From Halomonas sp. I5-271120 (lineage in GTDB: Bacteria > Pseudomonadota > Gammaproteobacteria > Pseudomonadales > Halomonadaceae): 64,000 nucleotides of DNA. Of this stretch, positions 10,201 through 17,963 are shown one piece after another. The position numbers and the translations under genes are program-made. The notes under the pieces are model-generated. The model was given only the letters and a program-made list of their open reading frames with translations, was not told the DNA's origin and did no database searches. The stretch spans positions 1-64,000 of the forward strand of contig NZ_CP130702.1 of the NCBI RefSeq assembly GCF_030553075.1, read 5' to 3'. Each line of letters starts with the position of its first letter. Position 1 is the first letter of the stretch.

Positions 10201-11011
10201 CAAATCCGGTTTTGAACAATACAGCGATTCTGGCGTTGTGAATGGCCTGAATGCTCTGCAATCTCGGCTTACCCAGGAGTATGCCGGGGATATGGGGGAT
10301 GGTTATCTGGGTAACCTAATTGAAGACTTGCCGGACTCTGATGGAGGCCGAGAAACTAAGCAGATATGGGACAGCCTCAGTGACGAGGACAAAGGCATAG
10401 TTTCGTCCATGTTCAATTACGATGTAGGTCAGCAGATTAATGCTGCCGATACATTCGAAGCTCCCCAGGCACAGCTTTCGAAAATAGCAGCAGGGCCGGG
10501 TAACGAGGAATTCAAAAATCTTATGATGGCGGAGGTTCTTGAAGAAAACGGGCTTGAGGGCAGTGTGGCAGGCATCCCGTCAGTCTCTGAAGCCCGTGGT
10601 GACATGCAAGGATTCATGCAGCAGGCAACGGGCAAAGAAGACGTTTCCGAGGAGATGAATTCAATTAATAGGGTTGCCACGAATTATGCTTCGAATCCTG
10701 CTTCTACGAATGTCATGGACGTAGCCCTTGCTATGGAGTCTGGCGAGACTGCTAAGGATCTTCGTTCTGGCGATGTTGGTCTGTTCGAGGCCGTAGGAGG
10801 CGGCGGAAATACAGGTGCTGACAGTACAAGCGCGCCGCCTAGAGTAGACCTAAGCGCCGGAGAACCCTCCCCTGCCGAACCTAGCGCTGAGCAACCGGTT
10901 TCGAATGATTCACCTACCAATGCCAGGGTAGCTGGAGAAGCCGCGCCCTCGGTACGAGTTGGCGGTGCGGATCCAATGGTGATGCCCGATAGCACGGGGG
11001 ATAAAAGGTAA
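7286..11011 (+). CDS. traG: TraG-like mating-pair stabilisation protein
   Basis: The 1241-aa inner-membrane protein has the TraG N-terminus: membrane segments at about residues 30-50 and 60-80, and the VTVTNNVPVGPVAAGS motif near residue 90. A second membrane cluster lies at about residues 340-400 and 430-460. The C-terminal two thirds are a long polar, Ser/Gln/Ala-rich region expected to face the periplasm. F TraG has two roles, pilus assembly (N-terminal) and mating-pair stabilisation with entry exclusion recognition (C-terminal). The size suits SXT/IncC-type TraG. GGGGAAGAT precedes the ATG. A strong terminator at 11072 closes the traFHG unit. Confidence 0.92.
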   Translation: MDFTIYSIGSSEFLTEVLNGVAMITGTGDIGRVASIGFVLFVMWTGVKYMMNPQQGVAWGQALAGFLMYSCMFGPTVTVYVEDVYSGRVTVTNNVPVGPVAAGSIMSQIGYGLTQLQEQGYGLASDSARLTEGGFVDPLKTLVGMRKSEIMNAAFSHIDTKIAGNSKHTLFNYLRDCTMRKPSLQGQDVYDDIMTGQLPDALFLNNDFYTTEVYVGSGPESKNCQSAQVDITRIFDRMEKDDTAEVVTTMIRTEKSNESIGRPNSYRSLEDFFNGFANISANNALNLMSAAIVKPLQEAALQGHLKDGMDTAAATAYGLSIQQRNAQWAAEGTAFIDTMRPFLAYVEGLTFAIAPLASIIVIMGAAGISLVGKYMMLFFWIQLWMPILSITNLYLIQASSDEFNTLAGSIPDFNMGSFYAYTQLSAAAESWVGVGATMMAATPFISLFVVSGSMYTMNALAGKMSSADTFDEGRISPKMGNSPAALSEAPVFQHDQTTGSSHSGSSATIPELSASSIATQGSNSSLASARQSLDKFDSTLSNSLGESWGTGQSHSLTRAATNSDTFTQSEAFQQTRSAVQATAQEMGMSAGEATKATEQVMSEMSAGLSSGKGMSPARVGASLSAAQAEIQETSNTTSASQAERMLSDQGFSESTSVGLQSAFAQSVSEQAQESDSYGLTSGQKSDISQAASYAESESAQYSEVQGFSQSLGQQNSVPLNAAANKVLENPSQAKSVNDAYASAVGANPGLETAAKMAESNLQGVGVNSEASAMGGKIAALTGSGNWEGSNMSQYEDTLSGLNSSGVFGTIFGMSPGATGGVPEAPASGIPASQGSDLGNQSLKDQPINGVSSTAESVESQAKHGLNQDPHAGPTPTDGYNAAHDESTADARGNIADEYSENMQSHLSRAADQPASTSTVPSLASDAGNAVAGIGNYLAQSANFGNWGDARENIGREVLDSLKGDFQSNVDSYKSGFEQYSDSGVVNGLNALQSRLTQEYAGDMGDGYLGNLIEDLPDSDGGRETKQIWDSLSDEDKGIVSSMFNYDVGQQINAADTFEAPQAQLSKIAAGPGNEEFKNLMMAEVLEENGLEGSVAGIPSVSEARGDMQGFMQQATGKEDVSEEMNSINRVATNYASNPASTNVMDVALAMESGETAKDLRSGDVGLFEAVGGGGNTGADSTSAPPRVDLSAGEPSPAEPSAEQPVSNDSPTNARVAGEAAPSVRVGGADPMVMPDSTGDKR

Positions 11012-11071
11012 GGCTACATCGAGATTGCAACAAAGCTATTGATCTAACCAAGTGTCGTATCACCCTTGTAC

Positions 11072-11100
11072 AAACGCCTCCTTTACGGAGGCGTTTTTTT
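11072..11100 (+). terminator. Rho-independent terminator after traG
   Basis: AAACGCCTCC-TTTAC-GGAGGCGTTT followed by a T-run. The perfect 10-bp stem ends the traFHG transcript 60 bp after the traG stop. Confidence 0.93.
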
Positions 11101-11183
11101 GATACTGCCAGTTTACCTTGCAGTATTGACTTACGATCTCTAGGAAGGATAATTGGTGATGCTTCCCACATCGCAGGTGTCTC

Positions 11184-11756
11184 ATGCTCATAAAACAAAC
11201 CTTCGCCGCAGTCACGGCCGCGGGTTGCTTGGCTATTTCTGCCAGCAGCTTGGCATCTCCCCCGCCCTTCTCACTCGAAGGTACACCCTTTGAAATCGCT
11301 GCTTCCGAACAGGGCCTCGATCCAACTCTTCTCTACGCCCTCACTCTTATCGAATCAAACGATACCGCCCCGGATCGCGGTATCGATGCTGGGTATGTAG
11401 CGCCTTGGCCATACACGCTCCGCGCACCTGACGAGGCCTTTCGTTTCGATACGCGTGAGGAAGCAGAAGCGGCGCTCCACGAGCTGCTTCAGGAAACCCA
11501 GCTCATTGATATCGGTTGGGCTCAGGTGAACGCTTATTGGCACAAGGGCGAGGTCACCTCCCTCGAGGATCTTCTAGACCCGCTTTACAACCTGCAGTAC
11601 GCCTCGGAGTACCTTTCGAAGTCGATGTCGCTTGCCCCAGGCGATCCCGCACTAGGGATTGGCTTCTATCACAACCGAGCAGATCACGAGCTAGCCAGAA
11701 ACTATGGTGAGCGTGTGCTTGCCGTTCAGAAGAACCTCAACCGCATAGTCGAGTAA
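11184..11756 (+). CDS. Lytic transglycosylase-like protein of the transfer region
   Basis: The 190-aa product has a signal peptide ending SSLAS and a lysozyme-like transglycosylase domain. Features include a probable catalytic Glu57 in YALTLIES, the family motif IDIGWAQVN (usual form GxxQxN), and a YNLQYASEYL segment near the end. Such enzymes cut peptidoglycan locally so the transfer machinery can cross the wall. It lies between traG and the FlhD-like gene, as I recall for SXT/R391. It and the next two genes follow closely and probably form one operon. Confidence 0.8.
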   Translation: MLIKQTFAAVTAAGCLAISASSLASPPPFSLEGTPFEIAASEQGLDPTLLYALTLIESNDTAPDRGIDAGYVAPWPYTLRAPDEAFRFDTREEAEAALHELLQETQLIDIGWAQVNAYWHKGEVTSLEDLLDPLYNLQYASEYLSKSMSLAPGDPALGIGFYHNRADHELARNYGERVLAVQKNLNRIVE

Positions 11757-11773
11757 GCCAGGGAGGACAAGGA

Positions 11774-12211
11774 ATGCCAATCTCGCAACAAGACCAGTTC
11801 AGTATCGCCGATGTCGAACAGATTGCGGATGAAGCGCTTGTAAAGTCAGAGCGTTTCTCGGCCGTTATCACCGAACTTAACCAGCGCATCCTCGGCTGCC
11901 TCGTCACCATGGTTCAGGTAGATCGAGAGGAGACCGCACGGCGCTTTGGCATTCGTGATGAGCATATTCTGAATCTGCTGGCGGGCCTCGACCCTAACGA
12001 TATTCTTGCCATCGCACCTGGCACTAACCCTCTTGCCAAGCTCGAGGTCGATCTCGAGGTCCTGCGGGTATTTGAAGACCGGACCTTCTCGCCGGCCAAC
12101 AACCTCCGGATGGCGATGGAGAGCATCAAGAACACACTCGTTGCTGATTTGGAACCTCAGCAGTCGAATCCTCGGCGCCCCCGAACCCACGCTACTGCTT
12201 CCATCCGCTAA
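11774..12211 (+). CDS. FlhD-like subunit of a transfer master activator (SetD/AcaD-like)
   Basis: The 145-aa protein resembles FlhD in its core. ITELNQRILGCLVTMVQ matches the FlhD helix around LNYLMLAQRLIVQ, followed by RRFGIRDEHILNLLAGLDPNDILAIAPGTNPL (FlhD: [31 protein letters not shown]). FlhD pairs with FlhC to activate transcription; the SXT and IncC versions (SetD, AcaD) activate conjugation genes rather than flagella. No flagellar gene is in this window, and the gene follows traG and a transglycosylase, so a transfer role is inferred. The ATG has AGGAGG-like GGGAGGAC 8 nt upstream. It lies 15 bp before the FlhC-like gene. Confidence 0.75.
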   Translation: MPISQQDQFSIADVEQIADEALVKSERFSAVITELNQRILGCLVTMVQVDREETARRFGIRDEHILNLLAGLDPNDILAIAPGTNPLAKLEVDLEVLRVFEDRTFSPANNLRMAMESIKNTLVADLEPQQSNPRRPRTHATASIR

Positions 12212-12226
12212 CCTCGGGAGAGTCTG

Positions 12227-12841
12227 ATGTCTGCCCAGCTTCATCGAGCACAGCGCTACGTCTCCGCATCATTCCTCATCTATTTCGGCGTCCCCACTAA
12301 CCAGGTGGTCCATACGGCTGCGCTGCATGACAAGACGGTCAGAGGGATTCGATCTGGGAAAAAGCCCCTGGCAAAGGATCACCCCGAATTTCGGCAGCTC
12401 TTCCCGTGCCAGAACCGGTCACGAGAAGAAAGTGTGGCGAAGGCGCTGAAGCAGCCACACATCAGGCGCCAGGCGGCATTCCTGATGTCCAGTCTCACTC
12501 AGAGGCTAGGGATTGCCGGCACTCTGAATTGCAGCCCGGTTGAAGTGGTCGATGCGAACATCATCGCCGCGAAGGAATGGGCGCGGATCTATGGAGGGCG
12601 TGGCGCACCCGATAATGCTGAGACCTATCAGATTTCGGTGGGTCTGGCACTCTCGCTGCAGCGTTGTCTCGAATATGGCAGTGCAGAACTCATCCTCTGT
12701 GGCTCGTGTGAGATGCCGACGTACTATCACTACGACCATGAAAAGTCGGGTGCTAGGCAGTTCTGCGGATTTTGCCGCGGGAACCCGGTCCCGGCTGCCC
12801 GAACAATCATCGGGCCTACGGCTGACTATGCCATTTCCTAA
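12227..12841 (+). CDS. FlhC-like subunit of a transfer master activator (SetC/AcaC-like)
   Basis: The 204-aa protein shows the FlhC zinc site near its C-terminus: Cys158-x-x-Cys161 in LCGSCEMP and Cys180-x-x-Cys183 in FCGFCRG, with spacing and context close to E. coli FlhC (SSCNCCGG ... CSLC). The N-terminal part has a helical region (LIYFGVPTNQVVHTAALHDKTVRGI) that fits the FlhC DNA-binding portion. With the FlhD-like protein it would form a heteromeric activator. The terminator at 12859 closes the operon. The assignment rests on motif and neighbourhood; a database search would be decisive. Confidence 0.8.
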   Translation: MSAQLHRAQRYVSASFLIYFGVPTNQVVHTAALHDKTVRGIRSGKKPLAKDHPEFRQLFPCQNRSREESVAKALKQPHIRRQAAFLMSSLTQRLGIAGTLNCSPVEVVDANIIAAKEWARIYGGRGAPDNAETYQISVGLALSLQRCLEYGSAELILCGSCEMPTYYHYDHEKSGARQFCGFCRGNPVPAARTIIGPTADYAIS

Positions 12842-12858
12842 CTGACTCCCCTCCCCTG

Positions 12859-12894
12859 AAAAGCCTCTGCATGCAAATGCGGAGGCTTTTTTTT
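12859..12894 (+). terminator. Terminator after the flhC-like gene
   Basis: AAAAGCCTCtGCAT-GCAA-ATGCgGAGGCTTTT followed by T residues. The T-run is directly abutted by the left edge of the insertion sequence at 12895. Confidence 0.92.
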
Positions 12895-14086
12895 GGCTAT
12901 GTACCCGTTGCGTGTTGCATGGGGCGCCCGACCGCTTCCTGAAGGCAGTGAACGGGCTGTATCTCCTTGGCATAGCGCTCCAGCATGCGTCGCCAGCCAA
13001 GATAGTTGACCAAATACTTGGTGGCGACCCCATGGAAACGGCCCATCCAGCACTTCAACCGGCTGTGATAGGCATTCACGTTCTGGATATGAAAGGCGCC
13101 CGCCCGGACCCGCTGTCCGGGCTTAGCATGCACCACCCAATGCGTGATGCCGCAATCTCTGGCAAAGGCCGCGTACACACCGGCACCGTCCGTGCACAAC
13201 ACGGACTCGCGATCGACCAAAGGCTGGAGCGCCTCCCGCACATGACGGGCATCGAGCTTTTTCAGCTGGAAATCGGCCGTGTGGCCGGCTCGGTCGCGCA
13301 CCACCATGACCGGAATCTGGTCCGGCCCGGTTCCCCGTGTCGTCCCAACACCCCCTCGCTTGCGCGATGGCCGTGGCAGGCGACGTTGGCCTTTGAAGGG
13401 ATTCCAGGAAGAAGGTTTCGCCCGCTTCGATGATGCCGGTTTCGCGTCTGTCGCTATGCTCGGCGACCCGCGCCAGAAAACGATGTCGCCATCGGAAGGC
13501 CGTATTCTTGCTGATCCCGCAGCGTCGCGCGGCCTCTCTTACCGTTAGTCCCTCGATCAGGGCCTGGGCATAGTTCGGCCAGCACTCGACCTGACGAAGG
13601 CGCGCCAGTGGCGTAGCCGTCAAGACATTGCAGGTACGACGGCACTCCCGGCACCGGTAGCGGCGCAACCCGCGGCTCCAGCCCCACGGGGCTAACTGCG
13701 CGGCACTAGCCGCACAGTGCGGGCAGGCCTGGAGCGCCGGCAAGGTATCGTGGAGTGCGTCCTGCTGGGGTCGCTTTTGAAGCCGACACCGGAGAAGGTT
13801 CTTTTGCCTAGTGTTGAGTTGGGTCAGCTGACCAAGCCAATGCTGGAAGGTGTGAGCATCCGGGGCCTGAAGCCAACCTCGTTCTTCATCCAGCCCCATG
13901 TCCGCTGCATTCAGGTGTTTCCCCTGTACGGGCTCGTGATAGCCAAGAGAAACAGCACCTCCTCTGTAGGCGCCGAGAGAAGGTCTGGGCGGTGACCTGA
14001 GCACTCTCGCCCTTCAGCGCCCCTGGCACGACACACCTTCCCAAGCGTATCGACAGAGGAGCCGACGATCGAAGTTTAGGACAGCC
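12895..14086 (-). mobile_element. IS1595-family insertion sequence, degenerate
   Basis: The element of about 1.2 kb carries a broken IS1595/ISXO2-type transposase on the minus strand. The right edge, read inward, is GGCTGTCCTAAACTTCGATC, a plausible IS1595 end; the left edge starts GGCTATGTACCC and matches only in its first bases. No 8-bp target duplication is seen: the left flank is eight T from the terminator and the right flank is acacccta. The boundaries are therefore tentative, and one end may be deleted. Confidence 0.65.
12897..13899 (-). pseudogene. IS1595-family transposase, frameshifted
   Basis: The N-terminal part has a zinc ribbon (CPHC ... CREC) and the helix-turn-helix [19 protein letters not shown]. 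The C-terminal part has the catalytic-core pieces [10 protein letters not shown] and [22 protein letters not shown]. The reading frame breaks near 13398-13400: an extra C on the coding strand turns the expected [10 protein letters not shown] into an out-of-frame run. The remaining frame continues correctly to the stop at 12897. In addition, the position where the family normally has the first catalytic Asp (EADETFF) reads EAGETFF. Both changes point to an inactive enzyme. The start is taken as MGLDEERG; a longer frame reaches 14004. Confidence 0.8.
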
Positions 14087-14791
14087 ACACCCTAGTCGTT
14101 GTCGCTGGGAGTAGGTAAATAGAACAGCCGTTCCTCATTCATGGCCATTCGGTCCTTGCACCAGGCTCAAGCGCAGGTCGAGCGCAACAGACGGGCTGCC
14201 TGCCTGATGATCTCTCGATGCTCTGCTTCATGAGCCCGTGGCTTGGGAGGCCATCTGGAGGCTCAGTGACCGTCGCCGGCTGGAGCAGAAAAGCAATCAG
14301 GCTCTTCTCCACCAGTGGGCGAGTCACTCACTGTTGATCTTGGTAGCTCAATGGGAAGCAACCAAGATTCAGAAGATGTGAGGGGTCGATTCAGACTCCA
14401 TGGTCTAAAACGATGGTTTTCTCGCCTGTGACCATTTCTGCCCCAGGCTCATTACAAGCCCGTGTGAGAGGCCCGAAGCAACCTTTCCTTACGCCACAGG
14501 CGGCAATGCTTTGGGTTCTCAATGGGCCTCGAGCAGGGAGTAAAAAGGCCCAGAAGGATGCTGAGAGAAGAGATATAACCGTATGGCGGGCTTGAGCCTA
14601 GCCAGATTAAGTGACGGTTCTAAGGCAGATTTCTGGGCGATATATCGGTGAGAGTTGTATGGGTAATGCTCGAATAGAGTGAAGGAACAGACGGTATATC
14701 GGAGAGCTTTTGGGCCTAAGCTTATGTCAGGCCCGCTGGAAGAAAAGAGAGACTGTCGACGGTTGTAGGCATTGATCAGACAGAGATAGCC
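14087..14791. other. Gene-free stretch between the IS and the parM region
   Basis: I see no convincing gene in about 700 bp. Short frames on both strands lack ribosome sites and family motifs. A weak hairpin (GGGCCT ... AGGCCC near 14712-14735) is present. The segment may be debris from past insertions or deletions next to the IS. Confidence 0.5.
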
Positions 14792-15667
14792 TCAGATTTC
14801 GCCACCTCCTCCAAGCTCTTTCAACCAATCATCCTCTATAGCCTCATCATCATCTTGCCCTTTGTGCACCTTGTTATCCTGAAGGGTTTCCCCAGTCTTA
14901 TCAGTGGGATCGTCCGCATTTTCGGCAACTAATGCCTCATGACTATCTCGTGAAGAATCTTCCCAATGATGCACCGTTGCAGAAGAATTCTCAGATTCAT
15001 GTAGTGATTTTTCACCATCATTTTTAGGGGAAATCCGGTTCCCTGTTACAGGTGATTCTTGGGCATTAGGTGTAACAACAGAACTTTGATCACCTTCTTT
15101 GCTCGGCCCATAGGGATCCATCACTGGGGCATCAAGCTTAGACTCAGGCATGGCTTTATCTGCCTTAGCGTTGCGGCCTGCTGATGAATTTTCTGTATCT
15201 TGCGTGTCGCTAAGGGAGGCGACATCATCAGCCTGAGTGTTAGCCACATCTCTTGTGACGGCAGGTGCTGATGCGGCTTCTTCAATCCTAGAGATCGAGC
15301 GTCCGAACTGCAGAGCACCGAATTGTGCGGCTGCATACACCTCTGCTAGATAGAGGTAGGTCTCAGCCACGTTCTCTTCGGGTAGCGGGTTGGACAGGTA
15401 GCGGCAGAGCTCAATATGAATCTCGGGGCGATGCCGAAAGCGGTATCTAGTGCTTGCCACCATCGACTCTCCCCCCAGGTGCGAAGCCGCCTCAGGAGTG
15501 ACCACGATCTGACTATGCTGACGCATAGCAGAGCCAATGGTAGCCGACTGACGCAATAAATTTGCGACCTGCCGTGTAGTAGGCTGATCTCCCAGCTGCT
15601 GTTTTATCAGCGCGGTTGTAAATGGGCCAAAAATAGCACCCTCTGGGATATTTACGTCGACTACCAT
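14792..15667 (-). CDS. ParM-partner candidate with long acidic tail
   Basis: This 291-aa gene starts 16 bp after the parM-like stop, so the two form an operon. The first ~110 residues look folded and mixed (GPFTTALIKQQLGDQPTTRQVANLLRQSATIGSAMRQ, then YRFRHRPEIHIELCRYL and ETYLYLAEVYAAAQFGALQFGR). The rest is a long low-complexity acidic region rich in Asp, Ser and Glu, ending in a Gly-rich acidic patch. In ParMRC systems this slot holds ParR, a small ribbon-helix-helix adaptor; no clear ribbon-helix-helix is visible here. It may be a functional ParR replacement or a StbB-like partner, by position only. Confidence 0.65.
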   Translation of the reverse strand: MVVDVNIPEGAIFGPFTTALIKQQLGDQPTTRQVANLLRQSATIGSAMRQHSQIVVTPEAASHLGGESMVASTRYRFRHRPEIHIELCRYLSNPLPEENVAETYLYLAEVYAAAQFGALQFGRSISRIEEAASAPAVTRDVANTQADDVASLSDTQDTENSSAGRNAKADKAMPESKLDAPVMDPYGPSKEGDQSSVVTPNAQESPVTGNRISPKNDGEKSLHESENSSATVHHWEDSSRDSHEALVAENADDPTDKTGETLQDNKVHKGQDDDEAIEDDWLKELGGGGEI

Positions 15668-15683
15668 TAGCTCACCCAGTTAA

Positions 15684-16760
15684 TTATGAATGGTTGATAA
15701 GGGCGTTTGTCATATACCCAAATGCATTAAGCCGTTCCGGTGAATCGGGAGTAATCACTTTCGTCCCCATGCTTTCTGCCCAACGCTCAATGTGCGGGGC
15801 AAAATGCTTAGCGCCACCACCAGAGACAAGAATCAGACTGGGAGGGGTTTGGCCAACATCACCTTCAATAGCCTTAAACACCTGAGCCGCGACAGTCTCG
15901 GATGCCGTATAAAGATACGGATCGATTTCAATTTCCTTGCTACCGACAAGAACGGTAGTCTCGCCGTTGAAGAGCGCATCTTCAATATCATCAGGGGATA
16001 CTTTTGCTTTCGTCAGGCCCTGCTCACGAAGGTCAGCAGTGATAGAGCCGGCTGCATTATCCAATACTTGATGGAATGCATTCGGACGCGAATTGGAGTT
16101 TCTCAGGACAACATTGAGTTTGTCGAGGTTAATCCAGTCGAATGTATAATAGCCGACATCCATGACCAAGATGGAACCGCGCCGTGCCAAATTCCTCAGA
16201 GAGTTATCTTTCGTCTTGCCAAAGAAGCCCCAGTACGTACCGTGGGGCTGCGCCATGACAACGACTTTCTTGACTTCATAAGTCTGCTCGCCATCGATAT
16301 CGATCGTACCGGAACACGCTTCTTCCAGGTGCTTAACTTGTGCCGATTTCTCAGTTGGGTTGGCATGGTTGTAGTACATGTCGCACGGAAGACCCAGTAC
16401 AAGCGTATCGATTGTCTTATTTGAGAACCCACTACGCTTTACTGCGGCCTTGAAACGCGCCATCCACTCGGGCTGGTAAATGAAATGCTCTGAGCGCTGG
16501 CGGTCGTGACCGACTGTTTTGTGATCAACGCCAGCCACATAGAGTTTATCATCGACAACAACCTTAGCTGTCTTTTCCTTACGACCTACTGTTGCATCAG
16601 AAAGGCCGAACTCTTGTACACCACCGGGGCAGTGTTCTACTTCGATGCGTGAAATAGCCTCTCCGGGCTTCTCATTTGGCCCCAGCGTCAAATAGGCGCT
16701 CTTGGAGCTAGAATACCCCAGGTCATGGGCCATGAGGTTTTTACCAGCTTCCTCGCTCAT
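15684..16760 (-). CDS. parM: ParM/StbA-like actin family ATPase
   Basis: The 358-aa protein has the actin-fold nucleotide motifs: phosphate-1 AHDLGYSSSK (Asp13), phosphate-2 VMDVGYYTFDW (about residue 192) and the adenosine motif LILVSGGGAKHF (about residue 310). It would form filaments that push plasmid copies apart, or have a related structural role. The family is divergent, so a non-ParM plasmid actin (Alp-like) is possible. The start has AAGGAGTAT upstream. The promoter region (16780-17160) is shared with the divergent MobI-like gene and holds several inverted repeats that could act as parC or as operators. Confidence 0.82.
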   Translation of the reverse strand: MSEEAGKNLMAHDLGYSSSKSAYLTLGPNEKPGEAISRIEVEHCPGGVQEFGLSDATVGRKEKTAKVVVDDKLYVAGVDHKTVGHDRQRSEHFIYQPEWMARFKAAVKRSGFSNKTIDTLVLGLPCDMYYNHANPTEKSAQVKHLEEACSGTIDIDGEQTYEVKKVVVMAQPHGTYWGFFGKTKDNSLRNLARRGSILVMDVGYYTFDWINLDKLNVVLRNSNSRPNAFHQVLDNAAGSITADLREQGLTKAKVSPDDIEDALFNGETTVLVGSKEIEIDPYLYTASETVAAQVFKAIEGDVGQTPPSLILVSGGGAKHFAPHIERWAESMGTKVITPDSPERLNAFGYMTNALINHS

Positions 16761-16781
16761 TAGATACTCCTTGTGGTGTTA

Positions 16782-17160
16782 ACTGCCATTGATGTTGAGC
16801 GAGTTTGTTATAACATGCAAGCAGTTTGATGGCAACCATGGATCTTCAATCCCCTATTTAGTGGACTTGGGTCAAATGTTGCAGCTGGAAAGACTCGCGT
16901 CACGAAGGTAAGATCAATCGTCAAACCTCAAAGGTACATCCACTATGTATGGATGTAGGCAATATCATCACTGAGAAATGAGCCATATCTACGGCACTTA
17001 GCAGACAGCCCATACATAGTGGATGTAGCACTCTTCGTGATCGCATCACGCTCACACCGCCAAGGCGCCCCTGTCAGAGCATGGTTGCTGAGCCTTTTTA
17101 GTGGATGTGGATAACGTATCCACATAGATAGTATAGTGGATGCAAACGTCGCGGAGGCAG
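16782..17160. other. Repeat-rich intergenic region; candidate oriT/centromere
   Basis: This 400-bp gap between the parM-like and MobI-like genes holds a set of related repeats. They are TACATCCA-ctatgta-TGGATGTA (16936-16958, perfect 8-bp arms), TACATAGTGGATGTA (17013-17027), TTTAGTGGATG (17097-17107), GTGGATA-acg-TATCCAC (17108-17124), TAGTGGATG (17134-17142) and a partial TTTAGTGGA (16857). A consensus-like DnaA box (TGTGGATAA) sits at 17106-17114. In SXT/R391 and IncC elements oriT lies just upstream of mobI. The region could serve as oriT, as a centromere for the ParM-like system, or as a common operator. Confidence 0.55.
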
Positions 17161-17161
17161 C

Positions 17162-17782
17162 ATGAATCAGGACGAAACACCCCCTACGGGCAAGGGTCAG
17201 CACCATGGCATCGTCGAATCGATGGATAGACTCCGTACTATGTGCCGTGAAGAACGGAGAGCTTTGATTGAATCCGGTCAAAAAAAGGACATCGGTGAGG
17301 ATGTTGATCGCGAGTCTATGGATAGGACTCGGGAATCAGCTATCAGCCTCGCGATCTCCATCCTTGAAATGGAATACGCTCGCGCCCTGGTTGAGGCCAA
17401 ACACGAAGAAAGTATTTACAATAGTGAGTTTCGCAGATCGTCGTCTGACGATAAGCCGACTGGATTCTACGCTCCTATTGTGAGGCCTAAAAAGCTTCCG
17501 AAATACGAGTCCGTGCACGACGGGTTTTCTATAAGCATCGAGTGGCGTCAATATTTTAAAGGTGGCCCTGAGGGTGCTAAGAAAACCATGTCTAAGACAA
17601 TCACAAAGCGTAAAGACCACACGCGCTATCACTTGCATCTATTTAAGAAGGCTTCCGAATGGGAGAAAGAACTCATCGGGATGACCGAGGAGCAGCTGTC
17701 AAGCATCAAGGATCGAATGAAGCGTGTGTCAGAGTTGAAGAGAAAGATGATTGCTTTAATGGATGTCGTGAGGAACGGATGA
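17162..17782 (+). CDS. MobI-like conjugative transfer protein
   Basis: The 206-aa protein is soluble and charged. Its central to C-terminal part has the pattern I associate with MobI of SXT/R391 and IncC elements: GFSISIEWRQYFK, then a basic SKTITKRKDHTRYHLHLFKKASEWEKEL, then a helical tail with LSSIKDRMKRVSELKRKMI. MobI is an accessory protein needed for oriT-dependent transfer initiation and is encoded next to oriT. The start has GGAGGCAGC just upstream. Location beside a repeat-rich region and presence of SXT-like tra and FlhDC-like genes support the call. Recognition is from memory of the family pattern, so it is only moderately sure. Confidence 0.55.
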   Translation: MNQDETPPTGKGQHHGIVESMDRLRTMCREERRALIESGQKKDIGEDVDRESMDRTRESAISLAISILEMEYARALVEAKHEESIYNSEFRRSSSDDKPTGFYAPIVRPKKLPKYESVHDGFSISIEWRQYFKGGPEGAKKTMSKTITKRKDHTRYHLHLFKKASEWEKELIGMTEEQLSSIKDRMKRVSELKRKMIALMDVVRNG

Positions 17783-17831
17783 GTCCTAGTGATTCCACGA
17801 CTTAGTTTGATGGGCTTGCTGGAGGTATGAC

Positions 17832-17924
17832 ATGAGTAGTGAAAATAAGAAGGTTACTTACCTCGCCATTTTCCTTATTGGATTGGCACTCGCCATATGG
17901 GGTCAGACTCACGGAGGGGCATGA
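17832..17924 (+). CDS. 30-aa single-span membrane peptide
   Basis: A tiny frame with a good GGAGG site 6 nt before its ATG. The product is a charged head (MSSENKKVTY), one hydrophobic span (LAIFLIGLALAIWG) and a short Gly-rich tail. It follows the MobI-like gene by 50 bp and is followed by a hairpin (17944), which gives a complete little transcription unit. Function unknown. Confidence 0.5.
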   Translation: MSSENKKVTYLAIFLIGLALAIWGQTHGGA

Positions 17925-17943
17925 AATTCAGCCCTCTAATGGA

Positions 17944-17963
17944 AGGCCCCTTCTGTGGGGCCT
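17944..17963 (+). terminator. Hairpin after the 30-aa gene
   Basis: AGGCCCC-TTCTGT-GGGGCCT, 7-bp GC-rich stem, 20 bp after the small gene. The following sequence is only moderately T-rich. Confidence 0.55.

Noticed and set aside
14139..14595. Short frames in the gap after the insertion sequence
   Set aside because: No ribosome site, no recognisable product; probably debris.
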